From positions 1 to 6,297 of the forward strand of contig JAPULF010000086.1 of the NCBI GenBank assembly GCA_027295245.1: a DNA stretch of 6,297 bases, in the 5' to 3' direction. This stretch comes from Planctomycetota bacterium (GTDB lineage Bacteria; Planctomycetota; Phycisphaerae; UBA1845; UTPLA1). Below are positions 1 to 6,297 of this stretch, piece by piece. Both the position numbers and the translations under genes were made by a program. The notes beneath the pieces are model-generated. The model was not told where the DNA came from, did not search any database, and was given only the letters and a program-made list of their open reading frames with translations. The number at the start of each line of letters is the position of its first letter. Position 1 is the stretch's first letter.

Positions 1-21
1 CTCGCATGGCACGAATCGAAG

Positions 22-57
22 AGCCCCAGGCAAGCCTGCCTGGGGCTTTTTTTGTTT
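22..57 (+). terminator. Rho-independent terminator of an upstream gene outside the window
   Basis: A perfect 11-bp inverted repeat (22-32 paired with 37-47) encloses the 4-base loop AGCC and is followed directly by a run of T (47-53), then G and TTT. The U-tract lies on the plus-strand side, so this ends a plus-strand transcript entering from the left. No stop codon is seen in bases 1-21, so the gene's 3' end lies outside the window, or the transcript is non-coding. Read on the minus strand (downstream of trxB) the hairpin has no U-tract, so it is at most a weak stop for trxB. Confidence 0.9.
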
Positions 58-88
58 ACGCTTGAACGCGTACGCTCGGGCGAATCGA

Positions 89-1114
89 TCAGTCGAGGCC
101 CTGATCGGCTAGCCAGCGTTCGGCATCCATGGCGGCCTTGCAACCCATCCCGGCGGCGGTCACGGCCTGGCGATAGACGCTGTCCGACACGTCGCCCGCG
201 GCAAAGACGCCTTCCACACTTGTCGTAGAGCGGTACGTGTCCTTCAGTTTGACATAACCCTTGGCGTCAAGCTCGAGTTGTCCTTGCAGGAATTCGGTTG
301 CCGGCGTGTGGCCGATCGCGACGAACAGGCCGCCGAGTTGGCGATCGCTTTCTTCATCGGTCCCGGTGTCTCGCAGCCTTACGCCGGTGATGCTCGCGTC
401 GCCAAGCACGTCGACCACCACCTTGTTCCAGAGCACTTCGATCTTGGGATTGTCCAGGGCTCGCTTTTGCATGATCTTGCTGGCCCGGAGTTTGTCGCGG
501 CGATGAATCATGTACACCTTGCTGGCGAACTTGGTCAGGTAGGTGGCCTCTTCCACGGCGGAATCCCCGCCGCCGACCACGCCGAGTTCCTTGTTTCGAA
601 AGATCGGCATCGCCCCGTCGCAGACCGCGCAGGCGCTAACCCCCCCGCCGGAGATGGCGAGCCGCTGTTCATTCTCGAGGCCGATCCAATTCGCCGTCGC
701 CCCCGTTGCCACGATGACGGAATGCGACTCGTAGACCTTGTCGTCCTCGCCGACGACGGTGAACGGCCGCGATGAAAAATCCACCGACTTGCAGTCCTGG
801 TACTTTGAGGAGTGGCCGTCATCGGGGTCGGACACATCCGGATTCATCCCCTCGTCCGTGACGATCCGCGTGCCGAACCGCACTGCCTGCTGCTCGAAAT
901 AGGCCATCATCTTGGGACCGGTGACGCCTTCGGGAAAACCGGGGTAGTTTTCCACGTCGGTCGTCAACATCAACTGACCGCCCGGCAGGACCAACGACGG
1001 CGAACTCTTCGGCCGGCCGGCAAAGACCAAGGGCTCCAGGTTTGCACGGGCCGCGTAGATGGCGGCGGTCCATCCGGCGGGACCCGAGCCGATGATGATG
1101 ACTTTTTCAGGCAC
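89..1114 (-). CDS. trxB: Thioredoxin reductase (NADPH), FAD-dependent
   Basis: This flavoenzyme reduces thioredoxin with electrons from NADPH in the cytosol. The 341-aa protein has the FAD-binding GSGPAG near residues 9-14, the redox-active CAVC at 162-165 in the context VSACAVCDG, the NADPH-binding [10 protein letters not shown] at 181-190, the NADPH-specific HRRDKLRAS at 204-212 and the C-terminal FAD motif GVFAAGDV at 302-309. The start is GTG at 1114-1112, placed just before the first FAD motif; a purine-rich GAAAGGG stretch lies about 8 bases upstream. It is about 20 residues longer than E. coli TrxB (from memory), mainly because of an acidic insert around 88-108 and a shorter one around 34-42. 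It lies 75 bp downstream of purE on the same strand and may share its transcript. The family assignment is secure. Confidence 0.97.
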   Translation of the reverse strand: MPEKVIIIGSGPAGWTAAIYAARANLEPLVFAGRPKSSPSLVLPGGQLMLTTDVENYPGFPEGVTGPKMMAYFEQQAVRFGTRIVTDEGMNPDVSDPDDGHSSKYQDCKSVDFSSRPFTVVGEDDKVYESHSVIVATGATANWIGLENEQRLAISGGGVSACAVCDGAMPIFRNKELGVVGGGDSAVEEATYLTKFASKVYMIHRRDKLRASKIMQKRALDNPKIEVLWNKVVVDVLGDASITGVRLRDTGTDEESDRQLGGLFVAIGHTPATEFLQGQLELDAKGYVKLKDTYRSTTSVEGVFAAGDVSDSVYRQAVTAAGMGCKAAMDAERWLADQGLD

Positions 1115-1189
1115 TGTTCGACCCTTTCTTCCGGCGTGTTCGCACCGAGGCTCATGGGCGGCGTGTTTTCCGCGCGACCTACCGCCGGG

Positions 1190-1657
1190 TTAGCTGTCTG
1201 CGCTCTGGCGTTCTCTGAAGACGCGCAGCCGATCGGCAATCTCGGAGCGCCCGTCTTGCAGAATCGCGGCCGAAAAAAGCGCGGCGTTGACGGCCCCGGC
1301 CACGCCGATTGCGAATGTGGCCACGGGCACGCCGCGCGGCATTTGTACGATCGAAAGCAACGAATCCAGGCCGCCGAGCCCGGAGGTCTCCATCGGAACG
1401 CCCAACACCGGCAACTGCGTCTGGGCGGCGATGACGCCCGGCAGGTGCGCGGCCCCGCCGGCGGCGGCGATCACGACCTTGACGCCGCGCTCTTCCAGGG
1501 CGGCGACGTACTCGGTGAGCTGCCTCGGCTTGCGATGGGCCGACAGTACGCGAACCTCGTGATCGATGCCGAGTTCGGTCAGCTTTTCGATTCCGTGATT
1601 CATCGTCGGCATGTCAGACTTGCTGCCCATGACGACCGCAACGATTGGTGATGCCAT
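1190..1657 (-). CDS. purE: N5-carboxyaminoimidazole ribonucleotide mutase
   Basis: PurE moves the carboxyl group of N5-CAIR to give CAIR in purine synthesis. The 155-aa protein is full length for the bacterial enzyme. It has the nucleotide-binding MGSKSD at 10-15, SAHRKP at 39-44 (the family His-Arg; SAHRTP is more usual), AGGAAHLPG at 66-74, and the conserved LDSLLSIVQMPRG-VPVATFAIG segment at about 97-118. The length and GSKSD-x-x-x-M pattern fit class I mutases, although Met16 stands where Trp is common. Class I normally works with the ATP-dependent PurK, and no purK is visible here. The ATG at 1657 has no clear Shine-Dalgarno sequence. A candidate promoter lies at 1737-1765. trxB follows 75 bp downstream on the same strand. 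Confidence 0.96.
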   Translation of the reverse strand: MASPIVAVVMGSKSDMPTMNHGIEKLTELGIDHEVRVLSAHRKPRQLTEYVAALEERGVKVVIAAAGGAAHLPGVIAAQTQLPVLGVPMETSGLGGLDSLLSIVQMPRGVPVATFAIGVAGAVNAALFSAAILQDGRSEIADRLRVFRERQSADS

Positions 1658-1736
1658 CGGAGGTCTTGCCTTTCCGTCGTCCGTTGGCAGACGCGGCGAG
1701 CCGCCGCCCGGTCAGCCTTCCGAAACCGAAGTTCGA

Positions 1737-1765
1737 ATGATAGACTTCAGCCGGCGAGGCGTCGA
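1737..1765 (-). promoter_or_regulatory. Candidate sigma70-like promoter for purE (and perhaps trxB)
   Basis: Read on the minus strand, TCGACG (1765-1760, 4 of 6 matches to TTGACA) is separated by 17 bases from TATCAT (1742-1737, 5 of 6 matches to TATAAT). Transcription would begin near 1730 and give a leader of about 73 nt before the purE ATG. The position and spacing are right, but the -35 match is modest, so this is tentative. Confidence 0.35.
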
Positions 1766-1808
1766 TAGCGCATTGCCCCCCGTCGATGTTGACCATAGCA
1801 TACGGCCC

Positions 1809-2810
1809 ATGATCGTGAATCGGTTGTGGGCACACTCTATTCCGGCCGGCCGCGGGTTTCGCTCGGTGTTCCTCGCCGGCCTGTGGATGTCGGCCGGGCT
1901 TGTGGGCTGCACTTCCGAAAAAGCGGCGGTGCCGGTCTTTCACTTCGACGAGCGGGAGTGGAACTACCGCGGAATCAAGGGCACCGAACTCGAATCGATG
2001 CACTACGTGCTGCGCACGACGTGCCGCGACGAGGATTTCGTCGCGTATATTCCCATGTTTCTTGAAGAATGCTGGGGCCGGTACTCGAAGTTTCTGCCGA
2101 CGGACTACGTCCTGCAAGAACCGTCCAGGACGTACTTGTTTCAACGAAGAATCGAGTGGGAGCGGTTCACCGACGACTTTGCACCCAGCCGCGCCGCGAT
2201 CTACAAACGCATCAAGTCCGGGGGATATAGTGAGCGCGGCGTCACGGTGTCGCAGTACTCCAACCAAAAAAGCACGTTGTCGGTTCTGGCACACGAGGGT
2301 CTGCACCAGTACCTGGAACTGACGCACGGGAAGCCGATTCCACCCTGGCTCAACGAGGGGCTGGCCTGCTATTTTGAAGGCTTCCACATGGAAAAGGGAC
2401 GCCCGGTGTTCACTCCCGAATTCAACACAACGCGGAGTTCGTCGCTACGCCTGACACTGGCCCACGGACAGTTGATTCCCCTTCGGGAGATCCTTGGAAC
2501 ACATGCGGGGCGCGAAATCCAAGAGCACTCCACCCACGTTCGAACCTACTACGCCCAGATATGGGCCCTGGTCGTCTACCTGCTCCAGCCGGCGTACAAG
2601 AATCCGTATCACGATGGATTCCAACGATTGCTGAACGAACTCGGCACCGAAACGATGCGCCGCAAGGCCAATGCCTATCTTGCGGCCGATACCGAAGGTG
2701 AAATCTCCCAAGGCGAAGCGATATTTCTCGCCTATGTCTCGGAAGACATCGACGCCTTCGAGGCGGACTTCGAGGCGTTTGTGCGTAACATGCTCGGCAT
2801 GGAATTCTGA
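1809..2810 (+). CDS. Putative zinc-metallopeptidase lipoprotein, DUF1570-like
   Basis: Function unknown. From ATG 1809 the product is 333 aa. The N-terminus looks like a lipoprotein signal: Arg at 5, 15 and 18, a hydrophobic stretch VFLAGLWMSAGLV, then the lipobox LVGC with Cys34 as the likely lipidated residue. A mature envelope-anchored domain would follow. The central HEGLH at 162-166 is a canonical HExxH zinc site, followed 16 residues later by Glu183 in PPWLNEGLACYFEG, a likely third ligand as in gluzincins. YYAQIWALVVYL at 247-258 is a further family-like helix. This arrangement resembles the planctomycete DUF1570/peptidase-MA-like group, from memory. Longer readings from 1737 or 1611 are possible but would bury the signal, and the 1611 one overlaps purE. 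No good Shine-Dalgarno is seen. purB begins 5 bp after the stop, so the genes are probably cotranscribed. The substrate cannot be inferred. Confidence 0.82.
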   Translation: MIVNRLWAHSIPAGRGFRSVFLAGLWMSAGLVGCTSEKAAVPVFHFDEREWNYRGIKGTELESMHYVLRTTCRDEDFVAYIPMFLEECWGRYSKFLPTDYVLQEPSRTYLFQRRIEWERFTDDFAPSRAAIYKRIKSGGYSERGVTVSQYSNQKSTLSVLAHEGLHQYLELTHGKPIPPWLNEGLACYFEGFHMEKGRPVFTPEFNTTRSSSLRLTLAHGQLIPLREILGTHAGREIQEHSTHVRTYYAQIWALVVYLLQPAYKNPYHDGFQRLLNELGTETMRRKANAYLAADTEGEISQGEAIFLAYVSEDIDAFEADFEAFVRNMLGMEF

Positions 2811-2815
2811 CCGGA

Positions 2816-4279
2816 ATGAGCCCGCCACGTTCGAAGGGACCGAAGCAGCCTCAAACAACCGACCGTTACAGCAGCCCCCTGGAATCACGAAACGCATCGC
2901 GTGAGATGTCCGCTATCTTCTCGGCGCATCGCCGTGCCCTCACCTGGCGGCGAATCTGGGTGGCGCTGGCCCGCGCGCAACACGAAATGGGCCTGTCGGT
3001 ATCCGCCGCCCAGGTCCGGGCCCTGGAGCGACGGGTCGAAGATGTCGATCTGGCCGCGGCCGCCCGGCACGAGCGCCGGCTCCGCCATGATGTCATGGCC
3101 CATCTCCAGGCATTTGGCGATCAGGTCCCGCGTGCCCGCGGGATCCTGCACTTGGGCGCGACCAGTATGGACATCGTGGACAATGCCGACCTGATTCTGA
3201 TGCGCGACGCATTGTCCTTGATTCGCCAATGGCTCGTTACCGCCGTCGATGCCCTGGCAAAACAGGCGAAGCGATATCGGAACATGCCGTGCCTCGGATT
3301 CACGCACTACCAGCCGGCACAGCTCACGACCGTTGGAAAACGGGCCGCGACCTGGTGCTGGGACTTCGTGCGGAATCTGGACGACATAGACGCGAATCTC
3401 GGTCAACTGCGATTTCGCGGAATCCGAGGGGCTACCGGCACACAGGCGAGTTTTCTCAAGCTGTTTGACGGCCGGGCATCCAAGGTTGGTCAACTCGAAA
3501 AACGCGTCGCAGCCGACCTCGGTTTCAAATCCTGCGAACCCGTTACGGGACAGACGTACTCCCGAACGCAGGATGCCCGGATTCTGTCGACCCTTGCGAA
3601 TATCGCCGCGGGGGCCCACAAGTTCGCCAACGACATCCGTCTTCTCGCCAACCTGAAGGAAATCGAAGAACCCTTCGAATCGTCTCAGGTCGGCAGCTCG
3701 GCCATGGCGTACAAGCGGAATCCGATGTTGTGCGAACGGGCCACCGGGCTGGCCCGATTCGTCATCAGCCTGGCACAATCGGCGTTTCAGAACGCCGCCG
3801 AACAATGGCTGGAGCGGACGCTCGATGACTCCTCGAACAAGCGCATCATCATCCCGGAGGCGTTCATGGCGACCGACGGAATCCTGCAAATCGTCGTCCG
3901 GGTGGCGCAGGGCCTGGTCGTCTATCCCAAGGTCATGCGGAGCCGTATCGAGGCAGAGTTGCCTTTCATGGCGACCGAGAACATTCTCATGGCCGCGGTC
4001 GCCGCCGGAGGCGACCGCCAGGCGTTGCACGAACGAATCCGCGTACACGCCCAGGCCGCCGCCCGGGTCATCAAGCAGCAAGGCCGGCCGAACGACCTGC
4101 TCGATCGACTGCGGGGAGATCCGGCGTTCGACGGCGTCGCGATCGACCGGGCGACCGACCCGCGGGCGTTCATCGGACTGGCGCCGCAACAGGTCGATGA
4201 TTTCCTGAAGACCGTGGTCGGCCCGCTCAGACGAAGGCACCGCTCCACGCCTCGGCGTGAACCGGAGATCGAGGTATGA
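2816..4279 (+). CDS. purB: Adenylosuccinate lyase, eukaryote-type
   Basis: PurB removes fumarate twice in purine synthesis, from SAICAR to give AICAR and from adenylosuccinate to give AMP. It is normally a cytosolic homotetramer with shared active sites. The 487-aa protein is close in length to human ADSL and follows its pattern throughout: YSSPLESRNAS near 18-28, RLRHDVMAH at 88-96 (His91), GFTHYQPAQLTTVGKR at 161-176 (catalytic His164), RFRGIRGATGTQASFL at 199-214, GQTYSR at 245-250, the mobile signature loop GSSAMAYKRNP at 293-303 with the catalytic Ser pair 294-295, WLERTLDDSSNKR at 331-343, and ELPFMATENILMA at 381-393. ATG 2816 is chosen because homology already begins around residue 17, so Met31 would truncate the conserved N-terminus. 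It starts 5 bp after the lipoprotein gene and its stop overlaps the pyrE start (ATGA). Confidence 0.96.
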   Translation: MSPPRSKGPKQPQTTDRYSSPLESRNASREMSAIFSAHRRALTWRRIWVALARAQHEMGLSVSAAQVRALERRVEDVDLAAAARHERRLRHDVMAHLQAFGDQVPRARGILHLGATSMDIVDNADLILMRDALSLIRQWLVTAVDALAKQAKRYRNMPCLGFTHYQPAQLTTVGKRAATWCWDFVRNLDDIDANLGQLRFRGIRGATGTQASFLKLFDGRASKVGQLEKRVAADLGFKSCEPVTGQTYSRTQDARILSTLANIAAGAHKFANDIRLLANLKEIEEPFESSQVGSSAMAYKRNPMLCERATGLARFVISLAQSAFQNAAEQWLERTLDDSSNKRIIIPEAFMATDGILQIVVRVAQGLVVYPKVMRSRIEAELPFMATENILMAAVAAGGDRQALHERIRVHAQAAARVIKQQGRPNDLLDRLRGDPAFDGVAIDRATDPRAFIGLAPQQVDDFLKTVVGPLRRRHRSTPRREPEIEV

Positions 4280-4806
4280 CGCGAGGGGAATTGGCCGAAC
4301 GCATCCGGGCGGCCGCCTTTCTGGAGGGCGAGTTCACGCTCCGCTCGGGGCGCAAGTCGAGTTTTTACATCGACAAGTATTTATTCGAGACGCAGCCGGA
4401 GATTCTCCGCGAATTGGGAAAACAACTCGCCCAAAAAGCGTCGGCCCAAACGAGCCGCATCGCAGGGGCGGAACTCGGCGGGGTGTCGTTGGCCGCCGCG
4501 ACCGCGATGGCCGCCCAACTGCCCTTTGTCATCATCCGCAATGCAAAAAAAGACTACGGCACGGGCAGGGCCTTCGAAGGTCGAATGGAGCCCGGTGACC
4601 GGGTGCTCCTGGTCGAGGACATTGCGACGACCGGCGGCCAGATTCTGGAGGCCGCCCGGGTCATCGAGGAATCCGGGGCCACGGTTGAACGCATCGTGGC
4701 GGTGGTCGATCGGCGCGAGGGGGCCGCCGAAAACATTATCTCGGCCGGTTATGTGTTCGAATCGCTGCTGGATTCACGGGACTTGCGACTTCCGGGCGCG
4801 GTTTAG
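4276..4806 (+). CDS. pyrE: Orotate phosphoribosyltransferase
   Basis: PyrE joins orotate to PRPP to give OMP and pyrophosphate, the fifth step of UMP synthesis. The 176-aa protein has the N-terminal substrate segment LRSGRKSSFYIDKY at about 22-35, the catalytic flexible loop RNAKKDYGTG at 88-97 with Lys91/Lys92/Asp93, and the PRPP-binding signature VLLVEDIATTGG at 110-121. Downstream, GATVERIVAVVDRREGA matches the end of the type I PRTase fold. It appears complete and is on the short side for the family. The ATG overlaps the purB stop by 4 bp, and GGAG at 4264-4267 lies 8 bases upstream of it, a good ribosome site that together with the overlap suggests translational coupling. It ends 23 bp before the stop of convergent rnc. 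Confidence 0.95.
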   Translation: MTRGELAERIRAAAFLEGEFTLRSGRKSSFYIDKYLFETQPEILRELGKQLAQKASAQTSRIAGAELGGVSLAAATAMAAQLPFVIIRNAKKDYGTGRAFEGRMEPGDRVLLVEDIATTGGQILEAARVIEESGATVERIVAVVDRREGAAENIISAGYVFESLLDSRDLRLPGAV

Positions 4807-4829
4807 ACGCGTTCGTCGCGCCGCGAGGC

Positions 4830-5540
4830 TCAGGAAACGGGGTCGGTCTCTTCGACCAGGAGCTCCATCTCGACGAGGGCGTTGTACGCCGCCTTCTGCT
4901 CCGATTCCTTCTTGCTCGGGCCCCAGGCGCTGGGGAATCGCTGGCCTGCGATGCAGACGGCGATCTCGAAACACTTGCTGTGGTCGGGTCCCTGTTCGTC
5001 AAGCATTTCGTACACCGGCGTGGCACCCAATTCCTTTTGAGCGTGCTGTTGCAATTGCGATTTGAAGTTGCTCTGATGATCGCTCGCCACGGCCTGTTCG
5101 ATGAACGGGGTTACGTGTCGCAGCACGAATTCGCGGGCCTTGTCGAACCCGCCGTCGATCGCGATCGCCGCGATCAACGACTCGAAGACCGCCGCGGACA
5201 GCGAAGTCGGCAATTCCTCGGCCCGGGAGGCGATGCCCTTTCCGAGAAACAGCCAACTCGGCAACCCGAGCTTGTCCGAAATCTCGGCGCAGGTTCGCCT
5301 CGACACCACGGACGATTTGATCTTGGTCAGCTCCCCTTCGAGGTATTCCGGATAGTTTTCATAAAGATACCAGCAGATGACCAGCCCCAGAACGGAGTCA
5401 CCGAGGAACTCGAGACGCTCGTTGCTTTCAAGCCTCGAAGACGCCACCGAAGCGTGGACGAGGGATGACTTGAGCAATTCCGGGTTCTTGAACTTGTAGC
5501 CGATCGCCTTCTGACAGGGACCAAGCGGATCGTCAGACAT
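4830..5540 (-). CDS. rnc: Ribonuclease III with an altered metal-site residue
   Basis: RNase III cuts double-stranded RNA as a homodimer in rRNA and mRNA processing. The 236-aa protein has the N-terminal nuclease domain (about 1-150) with the signature NERLEFLGDSVL at 40-51, including Glu41, Glu44 and Asp48 (E. coli E38, E41, D45), then Glu68 in YLEGELTKIKS and Glu120 (E. coli E117). A complete dsRNA-binding domain follows from about 156 to 228, with FKSQLQQHAQ, PVYEMLDEQGPDH and SKKESEQKAAYNAL. One oddity stands out: the usual LAD-x-[FV]-E motif reads SAAVFES, so the conserved metal-ligand Asp (E. coli D114) is Ala117, codon GCG at 5192-5190. There is no frameshift and the flanks are well conserved, so the gene looks intact. 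A strong promoter (5680-5708) and a ~133-nt structured leader precede it. The ATG at 5540 has a weak CAGG 7 bases upstream. Confidence 0.94.
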   Translation of the reverse strand: MSDDPLGPCQKAIGYKFKNPELLKSSLVHASVASSRLESNERLEFLGDSVLGLVICWYLYENYPEYLEGELTKIKSSVVSRRTCAEISDKLGLPSWLFLGKGIASRAEELPTSLSAAVFESLIAAIAIDGGFDKAREFVLRHVTPFIEQAVASDHQSNFKSQLQQHAQKELGATPVYEMLDEQGPDHSKCFEIAVCIAGQRFPSAWGPSKKESEQKAAYNALVEMELLVEETDPVS

Positions 5541-5565
5541 GCATCAACCTGCCAATGTTTTGCAC

Positions 5566-5623
5566 AGGCCGATGGCGAAAGCCGCTCTGCGGGCATACCG
5601 GGAATGGCTTTCGGCAAGGGCCC
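5566..5623 (-). promoter_or_regulatory. Long imperfect stem-loop in the rnc 5' leader
   Basis: In the predicted rnc leader, 5606-5613 pairs with 5576-5583 (8 bp). After a C-C mismatch, 5615-5616 pairs with 5573-5574. After a 2x2 internal loop, 5619-5622 pairs with 5567-5570, and 5623/5566 adds a pair that is G-U in the minus-strand RNA but A-C in the plus-strand RNA. This gives 14 Watson-Crick pairs and 1 wobble over an 18-position arm, with a 22-nt apical loop. E. coli rnc is known to be autoregulated by RNase III cutting a leader stem, so a similar role is plausible but inferred. GGGCCC at 5618-5623 and a small CCC-GGG hairpin at 5621-5629 could compete. Confidence 0.45.
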
Positions 5624-5679
5624 TTCGGGTGAACCGCGGCAACTCGATCGCCGCACGCAGACCACCACTCCGTTATTCC

Positions 5680-5708
5680 ACTATACTATCGACCCGACAT
5701 GGAGTCAA
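5680..5708 (-). promoter_or_regulatory. Strong sigma70-like promoter for rnc
   Basis: Read on the minus strand, TTGACT (5708-5703) is separated by exactly 17 bases from TATAGT (5685-5680). Each hexamer matches consensus at 5 of 6 positions. Transcription would start near 5673, about 133 nt before the rnc ATG. This is the best promoter match noticed in the window, and it lies in a divergent intergenic region where one is expected. Confidence 0.65.
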
Positions 5709-5734
5709 CTTCACTTGCGACGCCGACACCCTGC

Positions 5735-6297
5735 ATGATTCCAGATTCCGAATTCGATTCGCTCCCTTTTCTGAATCATGACGTAGCACCGATCCGTGCC
5801 GTCATTAAGCAGCGATACGAGGACTTCGTCGTTTGGGAAGTCCCGCTCTATTCACCGTCCGGACAGGGCACCCACTGCTATGTCACCCTCGAAAAGCGGG
5901 GGCTTGCCACGATCCGCGCGGTCCACGACGTCGCTCGGGCCCTCGGCATTCCATCCGGGCAAATCGGCGTCGCCGGCCTCAAGGACGCCCGGGGCGTCAC
6001 CGTTCAAACCCTCAGCATCGAGCATGTCGACCCCGCGCGGCTGCGTTCGCTGGACATTCCACGGATCCGCGTGCTCTCGGTGGAGCGCCACACCAACAAG
6101 CTCAAGATCGGCCACCTCAAGGCGAACCGCTTTCAAATAAAGCTCCGCGAGGTCGACCTCGACCGCTTGTCCGATATCCGTGCGATCTGCCGGGTACTTG
6201 ATGCCCGCGGCGTGCCGAATTATTTCGGCCGGCAGCGATTCGGCCTTCGCGGCGACACCGCCCTGATTGGCAGGGCCATTCTCGAGCAGGACTTTGC
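5735..6297 (+). CDS. truD: tRNA pseudouridine(13) synthase TruD, 5' part (runs off the window)
   Basis: TruD converts uridine 13 of certain tRNAs to pseudouridine. The window holds 187 codons, roughly the first half of a usual TruD of about 350 aa; the reading frame is open to the edge. Visible motifs are the N-terminal IKQRYEDFVVWEVPL at 24-38, the catalytic GLKDARGVTVQ at 81-91 with nucleophile Asp84, RHTNKLKIGHLKANRFQI at 118-135, and the family signature VPNYFGRQRFG at 160-170. ATG 5735 places the DFVV-E motif at a depth similar to E. coli TruD. An in-frame ATG at 5699 would add 12 residues (MESTSLATPTPC) with no family resemblance, and it overlaps the rnc -35 region. Neither start has a clear Shine-Dalgarno. 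A -10-like TATACT at 5682-5687 would give a leader of about 41 nt to 5735, but no matching -35 is seen. The gene is divergent from rnc. Confidence 0.93.
   Translation, partial: MIPDSEFDSLPFLNHDVAPIRAVIKQRYEDFVVWEVPLYSPSGQGTHCYVTLEKRGLATIRAVHDVARALGIPSGQIGVAGLKDARGVTVQTLSIEHVDPARLRSLDIPRIRVLSVERHTNKLKIGHLKANRFQIKLREVDLDRLSDIRAICRVLDARGVPNYFGRQRFGLRGDTALIGRAILEQDF

Noticed and set aside
1132..1169. Repeated CGGCGTGTT in the purE-trxB gap
   Set aside because: Only two short copies in GC-rich DNA, with no link to a known site.
812..1651. 279-codon plus-strand open frame antisense to trxB and purE
   Set aside because: It spans parts of two clear minus-strand genes and the gap between them, with no motif or ribosome site; a GC-rich shadow frame.
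1773..1801. Plus-strand TTGCCC-17-TAGCAT as promoter for the lipoprotein-purB-pyrE operon
   Set aside because: Both hexamers match consensus at only 4 of 6 positions and the start would fall on the ATG at 1809; too weak to list.
1611..1808. N-terminal extension of the lipoprotein gene to ATG 1611
   Set aside because: It would overlap the 5' end of purE and place 66 low-complexity residues before a good lipoprotein signal; ATG 1809 fits better.
1614..2387. 257-codon minus-strand open frame opposite the lipoprotein gene
   Set aside because: It overlaps the start of purE and the conserved HExxH protein and has no recognisable domain.
2885..4240. 451-codon open frame on the minus strand opposite purB
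   Set aside because: It is exactly antisense to a well-conserved gene, shows no recognisable family, and is rich in Arg/Gly/Asp as expected from reading GC-rich codons backwards.
4795..4822. GC-rich inverted repeat (GGCGCG/CGCGCC) between pyrE and rnc as a bidirectional terminator
   Set aside because: The position suits a terminator, but the arms are only 6 bp around a 16-base loop with no T-run on either side; chance pairing is likely in such GC-rich sequence.
5539..5781. 80-codon plus-strand open frame in the rnc-truD gap
   Set aside because: It is in a different frame from truD, starts inside the rnc start codon, overlaps the rnc promoter and leader, and resembles no family.

Overview
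The window is a compact, GC-rich stretch of bacterial chromosome holding seven protein genes, with little intergenic space and no sign of mobile elements, CRISPR, tRNA or rRNA. The likely source is a member of the Planctomycetota. This is an inference from three things: a lipoprotein resembling the planctomycete DUF1570 metallopeptidase-like group, a eukaryote-type adenylosuccinate lyase, and weak or absent Shine-Dalgarno sequences at several starts. The gene content alone does not prove it.

Layout, left to right. An intrinsic terminator (22-57, + strand) closes a gene lying outside the window. Two minus-strand genes follow: thioredoxin reductase trxB (89-1114, GTG start) and, upstream of it on the same strand, purE (1190-1657). 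Across a 151-bp divergent gap begins a tight plus-strand operon. It contains a putative zinc-metallopeptidase lipoprotein (1809-2810), purB (2816-4279, 5 bp after the previous stop) and pyrE (4276-4806, ATGA overlap with purB). RNase III (rnc, 4830-5540, minus) converges on pyrE. Divergent from rnc, and running off the right edge, is the 5' half of truD (from 5735).

The genes are mostly housekeeping. PurE and PurB catalyse two steps of IMP/AMP synthesis and PyrE makes OMP from orotate and PRPP, so nucleotide synthesis genes sit on both sides of the 1658-1808 divergent gap. RNase III and TruD act on RNA, and TrxB maintains thioredoxin.

No wholly new system is evident. The points most worth a second look are: (1) the RNase III has Ala at the position of the conserved metal-binding Asp (E. 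coli D114) while its other signature acidic residues are present; (2) rnc has a strong sigma70-like promoter and a ~133-nt leader that can fold into a long imperfect stem, a candidate for RNase III autoregulation; and (3) an uncharacterised HExxH lipoprotein is the first gene of the purB-pyrE operon.
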